Part shown: positions 7,820 to 15,961 of the stretch, one piece after another | How positions within the stretch are numbered: the stretch's first letter is position 1 | Layout: each line of letters opens with the position of its first letter | NCBI RefSeq assembly: GCF_003610895.1 | Contig: NZ_MCAS01000044.1 | Coordinates: 1 to 47,357, forward strand | Direction: 5' to 3' | From: Paraburkholderia fungorum | Lineage (GTDB): Bacteria; Pseudomonadota; Gammaproteobacteria; Burkholderiales; Burkholderiaceae | DNA length: 47,357 nucleotides | Made by a program: the position numbers and the translations under genes | Notes under the pieces: model-generated | Databases searched by the model: none | What the model was told of the DNA's origin: nothing | What the model saw: only the letters and a program-made list of their open reading frames with translations

Positions 7820-8524
7820 TCACCAGGGAACGACCCGTCCGAGATAGTCAAGGTAATGCAGTCCGGCGCGCCCTTCATAAGCCTCGATCGTATTGACCAG
7901 GTTCGGAATGCTTTCTTCAATGGTCAGGCGCGCCGTGGGACCACCCATATCCGTCTGGACCCAGCCAGGCGCCATCAGCAGAAGGCTGCGCGGATACTCG
8001 GCGCTGCGCGCCGCGAAGGTACGCATGAACATGTTCAGTGCGGCCTTGCTGCCCCGGTAGACTTCGTAGTTCGCATTGGTGGCGTTCGTGATACTGCCTT
8101 GCCCCGAAGACATGACTCCGATCGTTCCAGCCGGCGGGACAAGGTCTTGAAACGCATCGATGACTCTCATCGGACTCAGCGAGTTCGTTACCATCACCCG
8201 CACAAATTCCTCGGTCGAGACGTCCGGGAGCGTTTCGCCATCGTCGTTCTTGACGCCGGCGTTCACAAAGAGCACATCGATACGCCGATCCGTGAGGCGG
8301 GCGCGTAGAGCCGCGATCTGCTCCGGAATCGTGATATCGACGGTTTCTACTTCGAGCGCGCCAGTGAAGGTTTGCGCGAGCTGCCGAAGCTTGCCGGTCG
8401 AGCCTGTTCGCCCGGTAGCGATGACCTGGTAGCCGCGCTTCAAGTACTCTTCGACCATCGCGAATCCAAGGCCGCGGGAGGCGCCGACAAGGAGAACGGT
8501 TTTCTGTGAGCGTACGTTTTGCAT
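7820..8524 (-). CDS. Short-chain dehydrogenase/reductase
   Basis: A classical SDR oxidoreductase of 234 residues. The nucleotide-binding motif is GASRGLG (14-20), the core NAG is at 88-90, the catalytic serine lies in MSSGQGS near 140, and the catalytic pair is Tyr156-Lys160 (YRGSK). The start MQNVRSQKTVLLVG places the Rossmann fold at the very N-terminus, so the longer upstream frame is not used. The divergent LysR gene, 184 bp away, is probably its regulator. Substrate is not identifiable. Confidence 0.85.
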   Translation of the reverse strand: MQNVRSQKTVLLVGASRGLGFAMVEEYLKRGYQVIATGRTGSTGKLRQLAQTFTGALEVETVDITIPEQIAALRARLTDRRIDVLFVNAGVKNDDGETLPDVSTEEFVRVMVTNSLSPMRVIDAFQDLVPPAGTIGVMSSGQGSITNATNANYEVYRGSKAALNMFMRTFAARSAEYPRSLLLMAPGWVQTDMGGPTARLTIEESIPNLVNTIEAYEGRAGLHYLDYLGRVVPW

Positions 8525-8708
8525 GGATATTCCCGGTAAGCGAAGCCGCACTCGAACCTGAATCCAAGGCGCGCGATCTTCTTGAGTAAATCGGTCAGGC
8601 CAATATAGCGATACGCACGGAATGGCGGAAGCCGCGCTGAATGCAACTAATATCTGCATCAGACGCCTCATCTCATCTCTGCCTCACCTCTGCCGACTAC
8701 GATAAAAA

Positions 8709-9629
8709 ATGTCTGAACCGGACCTGAATCTCCTTTTCGCGCTCGCTGCGTTGCTTGCCGAGAAAAACGTGACGCGCGCTGCCCGGTCGTTGCATTTGAG
8801 TGCGTCGGCAATGAGCCGCACGCTGACCCGCCTGCGTGCCGCGACCGGCGATCCATTGCTGGTGCGGGCCGGCCGCCAGATGGTGCTGACGCCGTATGCC
8901 GAGGAGATTCGTGAGCGAACACAGAATATCGTTCAGGAGGCGCGTTCCTTGCTGCGGCCGTCGCCTGCGGCACCCGATTTTTCAACCTTGCGCAGAACCC
9001 TCACGATTCGTGTGAATGAGGCGTTCGTCGAAGCCTTCGGCGCACCCTTGATTGCTGAAGTGACTGCACTGGCGCCGTTTGTGCGTTTGCACTTTTCGTC
9101 CAAGCAGGAAAAGAGCGCGGAATATCTGCGCAATGGCTCCGCCGATCTGGAGATTGGCGTTCTGGAGGACATGGGGCCTGAAATACGCGTCCAGGCATTG
9201 TTTCGCGACCGCTTTCTCGGTGTGGTCAGAAAGGGGCATCCCCTCGACCTGAAACAGAGCGTGACGATCGGGCAATACGCAGCGTTTGGCCACGTTGTCG
9301 CTCCGCACGGCCGCCAGGTCATCGACGCGCTTGACGCTGCGATTGCCCTGCTGGGTCTGGAGCGAACGACCGTAGCCGTTGTGCCAAGTTTTCCGGCCGC
9401 GCTGGCAGTGGCGCGGGCGTCAGATCTTGTCGCGCTCCTGCCGGAATCTTTTGTGAACACTCAGCCCGGTGCGGCCGCCGGCGTCTACGCGTTTGAACTT
9501 CCTGTGGCGACTGAGGGTTTTACGGTTTCCCAGATGTGGCATCCCCGTTCGGAGAACGACCCGGTTCATCGCTGGCTTCGGCAGCTCGTTCTCAGAATGT
9601 GCCGTCAGCAGGTGTCAGCAGGATTGTGA
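8709..9629 (+). CDS. LysR-family transcriptional regulator
   Basis: A 306-residue LysR regulator. The first 65 residues contain the winged HTH: DLNLLFALAALLAEKN, then VTRAARSLHLSASAMSRTL and a wing with GDPLLVRAGRQM. The remainder has the two-lobed effector-binding fold of LysR proteins. It is transcribed divergently from the SDR gene, the usual arrangement for a LysR regulator acting on the shared intergenic region. The effector is unknown. Confidence 0.9.
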   Translation: MSEPDLNLLFALAALLAEKNVTRAARSLHLSASAMSRTLTRLRAATGDPLLVRAGRQMVLTPYAEEIRERTQNIVQEARSLLRPSPAAPDFSTLRRTLTIRVNEAFVEAFGAPLIAEVTALAPFVRLHFSSKQEKSAEYLRNGSADLEIGVLEDMGPEIRVQALFRDRFLGVVRKGHPLDLKQSVTIGQYAAFGHVVAPHGRQVIDALDAAIALLGLERTTVAVVPSFPAALAVARASDLVALLPESFVNTQPGAAAGVYAFELPVATEGFTVSQMWHPRSENDPVHRWLRQLVLRMCRQQVSAGL

Positions 9630-9702
9630 CTAGCCTGGACGTTCGGTCGTGACCATTCATTCAATTCGCGGCCGGTTTGTCCGTGGCGCTGTCGCGTTCG
9701 AG

Positions 9703-10290
9703 CTAAACGTTGCGCAGATCTTCCGGCGTATCGACGTCCCGCAGAATCCCGGGATCGTCGAAATCCAGCCGCATCACCTGCTGAGAGGTCAACAGCGCGC
9801 GTGCGCCGGTGTCGCCGTCGAGCGCCATCAGGGCGTCCCGATGCTCGATGCCGAAGCCGACCGGGTGGCCACGTTGTCCCTGATAGAACGGCGCGACGAT
9901 CGAAGCGCCGCCGTCGAGCGCGCGTGCCACCGCTTCGATCGTCGGGGTGGCGATGCGCGGCATATCGGCGAGCGCGACGATCCAGCCCTCGGCGTCGTCG
10001 CTGGCTTCGATGCCGGCGGCAAGGCTTGCGCCCATGCCGCGTTTGGCGCCCGGCGCGAACACCACGTCGCAGCCGGCGTCGTTCAGGAGGCGCGCGAGCG
10101 CATCCGAACCCGGCCGCACCACGGCCAGCACGCGCGCGACGACCCGCAGCAGCCGGTGCGCGGCTTCGTGCGCGACGGGCGTGCCGTCGGGCATCTGCGC
10201 GAGGAGTTTATTGTGCAGGCCGTCCGGGTCGAAGCGGGAGCCGAAGCCGGCGGCGAGCAACACGCCAGTAGCGAGCGAGGCGTAGGCCAT
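9703..10290 (-). CDS. MocA-like molybdenum-cofactor cytidylyltransferase
   Basis: A 195-residue nucleotidyltransferase of the MobA/MocA fold. The N-terminal loop is LLAAGFGSRF (11-20) with a conserved lysine shortly after (HNKLL), and the metal-binding aspartate is in ALADMPRI. The end reads LRDVDTPEDL, typical of the family. MocA converts molybdopterin-Mo to molybdopterin cytosine dinucleotide. The position directly after paoC fits this, because PaoABC-type enzymes use the cytosine-dinucleotide cofactor. The assignment as MocA rather than another NTP transferase depends partly on this context. The start at GTCC-ATG-GCC is chosen because the loop motif must be N-terminal; the ribosome-binding site is weak. 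Confidence 0.8.
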   Translation of the reverse strand: MAYASLATGVLLAAGFGSRFDPDGLHNKLLAQMPDGTPVAHEAAHRLLRVVARVLAVVRPGSDALARLLNDAGCDVVFAPGAKRGMGASLAAGIEASDDAEGWIVALADMPRIATPTIEAVARALDGGASIVAPFYQGQRGHPVGFGIEHRDALMALDGDTGARALLTSQQVMRLDFDDPGILRDVDTPEDLRNV

Positions 10291-10367
10291 GGACGGGCAC
10301 CGATAGAAAGGATGTGCCCGATTGTGCGATGCAACGCATCGGCAGGCAAGCGCCAATGTATGGGCCG

Positions 10368-12590
10368 CTATGCGCGCATCGTCCCCATCACCTTGTCGAG
10401 TGTCACCGGCAGATCGCGCACGCGCACGCCGGTCGCGTGATACACGGCGTTCGCGATGGCCGCCGGTACGCCGGTAATGCCGATCTCGCCGATGCCGCGC
10501 ACGCCGAGCGAATTGACGTACGGGTCGGGCCGGTCGATGAACGTGATGTCGAGCGAACCGATGTCGGCATTCACCGGCACGTGGTACTCGGCGAGATTCG
10601 CGTTGGTGAAGCGCCCATAGCGCGTATCGAGCAAGGTGTCTTCCTGGAGGGCCGCGCCCACGCCCCATACGATGCCGCCCAGCATCTGGCTGCGCGCGGT
10701 TTTCTGGTTCAGCACGCGCCCCACGTCGTACACGCCGACCACGCGCGCCACGCGAATCGTGCCGAGCTCCGCATCGACATGGACTTCGGCGAACACGGCG
10801 CCAAACGAATGTAGCGAGTACTTCTGTCTCTCATCGCCGGGTTTGACCGTGGCGGTGGCTTCGATCGGTTTGCCGCCCGAGCGCGCGATGATCGCCGCCG
10901 CCGGATCGCGTTTCGCCGGCTGCGAGCGGCTCACGACCCAGCCGTTTTCCACCGTGATGTCGTCGAGCGCGATGCCGTGCACCGGCGAGGCCTCGTCGGC
11001 GAGCGCCAGGGCGATCAACTGGCTGCGTGCCTCGTTGGCGGCCTCGCGTACCGCGGGCGAAACGCTCGCCGCCGATTGCGAACCGCCCGACCCCGGCGCT
11101 TTCGGCAGAGACGAATCGCCGAGCGCGAAGTGGATGTTCTCCGGCGCGAAACCGAGAGCGTCGGCGGCCACCTGGGTCATCACCGTGTAGGTGCCGGTGC
11201 CCAGGTCCTGGGTGCCGGAGGCGACCATGGCGCTGCCGTCCGGCAGAATCCGCGCGATCGCCGCGGCCTGGCTGCGATTGGCCGGATAGGTGGCGGTGGC
11301 CATGCCCATGCCGATCAGCGTGTTGCCGTCGCGCATCGAACGCGGTGCGCCGGTGCGCCGCGACCAGCCGAATTTTTCGGCACCGATCTGATAGCACTCG
11401 CGCAAGGACTTGCCGGACCACGGCTTGTTTTCCTGCGGATCGGCTTCGGCGTAATTCTTCAGGCGCAGTGCAAGCGGGTCCATCTTCAACGCCACCGCGA
11501 GTTCGTCCATCGCCGATTCGAGCGCGAACGAACCGGTCGTCTCGCCGGGCGCGCGCATGAAGGTCGGCGTGCCGAGATTCATCGGCACGATCCGGTGGGT
11601 CGTGATCTGGTTGGGCACCGCGTACAGCATGCGCGTGACCATGCAGCAGGTCTCGGTCCAGTCCTCGAACATCGAGGTGTTCGAGGTACTGTCGTGGCGC
11701 ATCGCCGTCAGCGTGCCATCGTGCCGCGCGGCAAGCGTGAAATGCTGCTCGGTACGCGGCCGCGCGCCGACCGACCCGAACATCTGCGGGCGCTCGAGCA
11801 CGAGACGCACCGGACGCCCGGTCTGTTTCGCCGCCATCGCGCACAACGATACGTGCGACCACGACGATCCCTTGCCACCGAAGCCACCGCCGATAAACGG
11901 CGAAATCACGCGCACATCGTCCGCCGGCATGCCGAAGGTTTTGGCGACGGCCTGCGCCGCATTGCTCACGCCTTGCGTCGAATCGTAGAGCGTGAGTTGC
12001 GGGCCGTCCCAGCGCGCCATCGTGGCGTGCGGTTCCATCGGGTTGTGATGCTCGATCGGCGTCGTGTAGACAGCCTCGATGTGAACCGCGCCGCTGCGCA
12101 ACCCGTCCTCGAAGCTGCCGCGTTGCGTGTCGGTGGTGCGGCCTTGCGGTTTGTCGGGCGCATGTCCGTTCGGCTTTGCTTGCGCGAAATCGAGTACCGC
12201 GGCGCTGCTCTGATACGTGATGCGCAGTTGACGCGCGGCGTCGGTGGCATGTTCGAGCGTATCGGCGACCACCACCGCGACCGGTTCGTTGTTGTAGTGA
12301 ACCTGGTTGTCCTGCAGCAACGACAGTCGCCTGCCTGCCGGCGGCGCTAGCGCGGGCTTGCCGCCATTCGGCAGGCGTGGTGCGTTCTGATACGTCATCA
12401 CCAGCAGCACACCGGGCAACGCTTGCGCGCGGCTCGCGTCGATCGACGCAATCGTGCCGCTGGCAATCGTGCTGGTGACCAGCACCGCATGCGCGAGCCG
12501 CGCTTCGGGGAACTCGGCGGCGTAGCGTGCTTCGCCGGTGACTTTCAGCAGACCGTCGATGCGGTCGAGCGGTTGACCGATCAGATTCAT
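10368..12590 (-). CDS. paoC: Aldehyde oxidoreductase, molybdenum-binding subunit (PaoC type)
   Basis: The 740-residue large subunit belongs to the xanthine oxidase family and holds the Mo cofactor and the active site. Visible motifs include the cofactor loop PFIGGGFGGKG, APGETTGSFALE, and near the C-terminus GVRGIGEIGITG, which contains the catalytic glutamate of the GxGE type. It reads DRIDGLLKVTGEARYAAE at the N-terminus, the usual opening. Length matches E. coli PaoC. It follows paoB with a 4-bp overlap. With PaoA and PaoB it would form a periplasmic oxidase of aromatic and other aldehydes. Confidence 0.88.
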   Translation of the reverse strand: MNLIGQPLDRIDGLLKVTGEARYAAEFPEARLAHAVLVTSTIASGTIASIDASRAQALPGVLLVMTYQNAPRLPNGGKPALAPPAGRRLSLLQDNQVHYNNEPVAVVVADTLEHATDAARQLRITYQSSAAVLDFAQAKPNGHAPDKPQGRTTDTQRGSFEDGLRSGAVHIEAVYTTPIEHHNPMEPHATMARWDGPQLTLYDSTQGVSNAAQAVAKTFGMPADDVRVISPFIGGGFGGKGSSWSHVSLCAMAAKQTGRPVRLVLERPQMFGSVGARPRTEQHFTLAARHDGTLTAMRHDSTSNTSMFEDWTETCCMVTRMLYAVPNQITTHRIVPMNLGTPTFMRAPGETTGSFALESAMDELAVALKMDPLALRLKNYAEADPQENKPWSGKSLRECYQIGAEKFGWSRRTGAPRSMRDGNTLIGMGMATATYPANRSQAAAIARILPDGSAMVASGTQDLGTGTYTVMTQVAADALGFAPENIHFALGDSSLPKAPGSGGSQSAASVSPAVREAANEARSQLIALALADEASPVHGIALDDITVENGWVVSRSQPAKRDPAAAIIARSGGKPIEATATVKPGDERQKYSLHSFGAVFAEVHVDAELGTIRVARVVGVYDVGRVLNQKTARSQMLGGIVWGVGAALQEDTLLDTRYGRFTNANLAEYHVPVNADIGSLDITFIDRPDPYVNSLGVRGIGEIGITGVPAAIANAVYHATGVRVRDLPVTLDKVMGTMRA

Positions 12591-13588
12591 GCGACACCTC
12601 CGCTGCGGCCCGCGGCCAGATTCACTGCACGCACGATCGCGCGTTGCGCGAGCTGCACCTTGAACGCATTGTCGCGCTGCGGTCTCGCATCGCGTAACGC
12701 GGCAGCCGCGGCGTCATGCAATCTCGCCTGCGTGAGCGGCTGGCCGTTGAGCATCTGCTCGGCGGCGCTCGCGCGCCACGGTTTGTGCGCGACGCCGCCT
12801 AACGCGATGCGTGCGGTTCGCACGTGGTCGCCGTCCATCTGCAACGCGGCGCCCACCGAGACCAGCGCGAATGCGTAACTGGCCCGGTCACGCACTTTCA
12901 GATAGTGCGAGTTCGCGCTGAAGAGCGGCGCTGGCAAATCGACGGCGGTAATCAGCTCGCCAGGCTGCAATGTCGTATCGACATCGGGCCGCTCGCCGGG
13001 AAGCCGGTGAAAGTCCGCAAACGCAATCGTCCGCTCGCCGGCGGGGCCGGTGACACGCACGACGGCGTCGAGCGCGGCGAGCGCCACGCTCATATCCGAC
13101 GGGTTCACGGCGATGCATTGCGGACTCGCACCGAGAATCGCCTGCGTGCGATTGTGGCCTTCGAGCGCCGCGCAACCGCTGCCTGGCAGGCGCTTATTGC
13201 ACTGCGTGAAGGCGGTGTCGTAAAAGTAGGCGCAACGGGTGCGCTGCATCAGATTGCCGCCCACGGTCGCCATATTGCGCAGTTGCGACGAGGCGCCCGC
13301 CAGAAATGCTTGCGACAGCAACGGATATTGTTCGCGCACCAGCGCGTGATTGGCCGCATCGCTATTGCGCACCAGCGCGCCGAGGCGGATGCCGCCATCC
13401 GGCAGCGTAGTGACCGTATCGAGCCCGCCGATATGCGTGATATCGATGAGCCGCAGCGGCCGCGCCACGCCGCCCTTCATTAGATCGAGCAGATTGGTGC
13501 CGCCGCCGATGAATACCGTCCCTGGCTGCTGCGCCGCGCGCACGGCGCCGGCGACGTCGCCGGCGCGTTCGTAAGAGATCGCATCCAT
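12587..13588 (-). CDS. paoB: Aldehyde oxidoreductase, FAD-binding subunit (PaoB type)
   Basis: A 333-residue FAD subunit. The flavin pyrophosphate loop is FIGGGTNLLDLMKGG, and NMATVGGNLMQRTRC is the second flavin-contacting loop; its cysteine cluster (CAYFYDTAFTQCNKR) is characteristic of PaoB-like subunits that carry an extra iron-sulphur cluster. The start MDAISYERA is chosen over an upstream in-frame ATG because it begins the PCMH-type FAD fold directly and leaves 13 bp after paoA. Electrons pass from PaoC through PaoA to this flavin. Confidence 0.88.
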   Translation of the reverse strand: MDAISYERAGDVAGAVRAAQQPGTVFIGGGTNLLDLMKGGVARPLRLIDITHIGGLDTVTTLPDGGIRLGALVRNSDAANHALVREQYPLLSQAFLAGASSQLRNMATVGGNLMQRTRCAYFYDTAFTQCNKRLPGSGCAALEGHNRTQAILGASPQCIAVNPSDMSVALAALDAVVRVTGPAGERTIAFADFHRLPGERPDVDTTLQPGELITAVDLPAPLFSANSHYLKVRDRASYAFALVSVGAALQMDGDHVRTARIALGGVAHKPWRASAAEQMLNGQPLTQARLHDAAAAALRDARPQRDNAFKVQLAQRAIVRAVNLAAGRSGGVA

Positions 13589-13601
13589 GCTGGTCGCTCC
13601 G

Positions 13602-14342
13602 TCAGGCGTTGCTGTCGTGATGGCCGCTGTCGCTGCCGGCGCTGTTCTGCGCGCCGCCCTCATGCACGGCACGCACCGCCGCGACGATATTGGCGTACGC
13701 GCCGCAGCGGCAAATGTTGCCGCTCATGCGTTCGCGGATTTCGTCGTCGGAAAGTTGGGGCGGGCGGGTGCGCACATCAGTGCTCACGGCACTGGCCGTG
13801 CCGTTACGGAATTCGTTCAGCAGGGCAGTCGCGGAACACAACTGCCCGGGCGTACAGTAGCCGCACTGGAAGGCATCGTGTTCGATGAAGGCCCGTTGCA
13901 ACGGGCTCAGCACGCCGTTGCTGGCGAGTCCTTCGACCGTCGTGATGTTTTCTCCTTCATGCATCACGGCGAGCGTCAGGCACGAATTGATGCGACGCCC
14001 GTCGGCGATCACCGTGCATGCGCCGCATTGCCCGCGGTCGCAGCCCTTTTTCGTACCCATGAGGCCTGCGTACTCGCGCAGCGCATCGAGCAAGGTCACG
14101 CGCGGTTCGAGTTGCAGCGTGTAAGCACGGCCGTTGACGGTCAGCGTGACCGGGCGGGGCGGCACCGGTGCACGCACCTCCGCGGGAGGCGCGGCTGGGG
14201 TCTGAGTTTGCGCGCGCAGATGCGGCGCTACGCCGACAGTGGCGGCCGCGGCAGCCGATTGCAGAAAGCGGCGGCGCGAAGGTTGGGGTGGCGTGGTGGC
14301 GGCTGCGTCGCCCGAATCCTGAGGTTCGTTCTTTGTGGACAT
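13602..14342 (-). CDS. paoA: Aldehyde oxidoreductase, [2Fe-2S] subunit with Tat signal (PaoA type)
   Basis: The 246-residue small subunit carries two [2Fe-2S] clusters. The plant-ferredoxin-like one uses GCDRGQCGACTV followed by SC; the second uses CGYCTPGQLC and ICRCG. The N-terminus has a twin-arginine signal (SRRRFLQSA followed by an alanine-rich hydrophobic stretch), so the folded complex is exported to the periplasm with PaoB and PaoC carried along. I use the ATG before STKNEPQD; an upstream ATG ten codons earlier is less likely. First gene of the pao operon. Confidence 0.88.
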   Translation of the reverse strand: MSTKNEPQDSGDAAATTPPQPSRRRFLQSAAAAATVGVAPHLRAQTQTPAAPPAEVRAPVPPRPVTLTVNGRAYTLQLEPRVTLLDALREYAGLMGTKKGCDRGQCGACTVIADGRRINSCLTLAVMHEGENITTVEGLASNGVLSPLQRAFIEHDAFQCGYCTPGQLCSATALLNEFRNGTASAVSTDVRTRPPQLSDDEIRERMSGNICRCGAYANIVAAVRAVHEGGAQNSAGSDSGHHDSNA

Positions 14343-14512
14343 GACGGTCTGCTGGCTCCATTGAAAGGTCAATGCAGGCTGGCGACATGCGGGTAACCGA
14401 GTGTCAACTACTCACGTTGCGCTTAACGAACAGGAAAGTAAATATGCGCAGGCGCCTTCTTTCTGGATGCAAAAAGAAAGACTGTTTTGCGTGGGACGAG
14501 GAGTCCGCCTGA

Positions 14513-15196
14513 TCAGGCGTCAGCCCAGCGGCGCAGCAGGTTGTGATAAATGCCGGTGAGACTGACCACGGTGGGATCGTTCGAACCTTTTTCCGCGGCG
14601 AGACGCTGCACATCGTTGTCGAGTTGAAACAGCATGGCGCGTTCGCCGTCGTCGCGCACCATGCTCTGGATCCAGAAGAACGACGCGATCCGCACGCCGC
14701 GCGTCACCGGACTCACGTGATGCAGGCTCGAAGCGGGGTAGAGCACCATGTCGCCGGCCGGCAGCTTTGCGCGATGCACGCCGTAAGTGTCTTCGATGCA
14801 GAGTTCGCCGCCGTCGTAGGTCTCAGGCTCGGCAAGAAAGAGCGTAGCCGACAGATCGCTGCGGATGCGAAAGTCAGTGCCGCGCAACTGGCGGATCGCG
14901 TTGTCCACATGTGTGCCGAAGCCGTCGCCGCCTGCATAGCGGTTAAACAGCGGCGGAAAGACTTTCAGCGGCAACGCTGCGGAAAAGAACCGCGGGTTAC
15001 GCCCGAGCGCGTCCTGAATCGCATCGCCCACCGCGCGCGCGGCCGGCGAACCTTCGGGCAATTGCTGGTTGCGCTTGGCTTGCGCCGACTGTTCGCCGGA
15101 CGTCGCATTGCCGTCGACCCATTGCGCCGCGTCGAGGACTTCGCGGCATTGCGCGACCTGCTGCTTGCTGAGCACGCCTTGCAGATGCAGCATCAT
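14513..15196 (-). CDS. piuC: PiuC/YbiX-type Fe(II)/2-oxoglutarate-dependent hydroxylase
   Basis: The 227-residue protein is a PKHD-type dioxygenase. The facial triad is visible as HVD in GFGTHVDNA and the distal histidine in SLHHVSPVTRG; the arginine after it (GVR) would bind 2-oxoglutarate. It reads LSATLFLAEPETYDGGEL, typical of this group. The family is repeatedly linked to TonB-dependent siderophore receptors (E. coli ybiX beside fiu; Pseudomonas piuC beside piuA) and is probably involved in processing catecholate siderophores. Its ATG overlaps the stop of the Sel1 gene, placing it last in the fiu operon. Confidence 0.88.
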   Translation of the reverse strand: MMLHLQGVLSKQQVAQCREVLDAAQWVDGNATSGEQSAQAKRNQQLPEGSPAARAVGDAIQDALGRNPRFFSAALPLKVFPPLFNRYAGGDGFGTHVDNAIRQLRGTDFRIRSDLSATLFLAEPETYDGGELCIEDTYGVHRAKLPAGDMVLYPASSLHHVSPVTRGVRIASFFWIQSMVRDDGERAMLFQLDNDVQRLAAEKGSNDPTVVSLTGIYHNLLRRWADA

Positions 15197-15951
15197 GCGC
15201 GTGCCTCTTCGTTGATGTCTTTATTGATGTTTTCAGCCAGCGCACGAAACGCGGCCACTGGGGAAGCGGCCAGCCACGCCCGCATTTTCTCGACGAATAC
15301 CGCTGTCGCCGTTGCCGGCACGCGCCGCAGCCACGCCAGCGCGGCGTCGATTTCGCCGCGTGCAGCCAGCAGCCGCGCATAGTTGAACTGGCCGCGAAAA
15401 TCGCCGCCCACCGCGGCACGCCGGTAATAGTCGAGCGCGATGCTTGCGTCGGCGTCGACCGCCCAGCCGTCTTCGTAAAAACTGCCGATGTAGTTGAGCG
15501 ACTTCACGTGACCCATGTCGGCGGCGCGCCGGAACCACTGCAGCGCCTGCGTTCGGTCGCACTCCGTACCATTGCCGAGCGCCAGCGCCGACGCATAGTT
15601 GTACATGCCCCAGTCGAGTCCCGCCTGCGCCGCGAGCCGGTACCAGTAGACAGCCACTGGCGCGCACGCGGCCGTTCCCCAGCCGTGTTCGTAGCAGCGG
15701 CCCAGCATGTTCATCGCCATCGGATGATCCTGCCGGGCCGCATGCTTGAACCACGTCAACGCTTCTTCGGCATTGCGCTCCACGCCGTGGCCGTCGAGCA
15801 GATACTGGCCATACACCGCCTGCGCTTCGACGATGCCGTTGTGCGCGGCTGCCGCCACCCACGCGGCGGCGTGGGCGGGCGGCCCGCGGAGGATTGCGGC
15901 GAGCTCGTCGTGCGACACGCTCGCCAGCGCCTTCAGCGTCACCTGTTCCAT
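15193..15951 (-). CDS. Sel1-like repeat protein
   Basis: A 252-residue helical-repeat protein built from Sel1-like (TPR-related) units. Examples are AQAVYGQYLLDGHGVERN-AEEALTWFKHAA, MNMLGRCYEHGWGTA with YWYRLAA, YNYASALALGNGTECD with LQWFRRAA, and LNYIGSFYEDGWAVDAD with LDYYRRAA. No signal peptide is visible, so it is probably cytoplasmic. It is sandwiched between fiu and piuC with 10-bp spacing and a 4-bp overlap, so it is part of the iron-uptake operon. Such proteins act as protein-interaction scaffolds; its partner is unknown. Confidence 0.85.
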   Translation of the reverse strand: MEQVTLKALASVSHDELAAILRGPPAHAAAWVAAAAHNGIVEAQAVYGQYLLDGHGVERNAEEALTWFKHAARQDHPMAMNMLGRCYEHGWGTAACAPVAVYWYRLAAQAGLDWGMYNYASALALGNGTECDRTQALQWFRRAADMGHVKSLNYIGSFYEDGWAVDADASIALDYYRRAAVGGDFRGQFNYARLLAARGEIDAALAWLRRVPATATAVFVEKMRAWLAASPVAAFRALAENINKDINEEARA

Positions 15952-15961
15952 TGCGCGATGC

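Noticed and set aside
10977..12350. 457-residue plus-strand frame
   Set aside because: Antisense to paoC, dominated by Arg/His/Gly.
14440..14490. Small dyad TCTTTC/GAAAGA as a terminator
   Set aside because: Weak six-pair stem with a long loop and no T run at the proper place.
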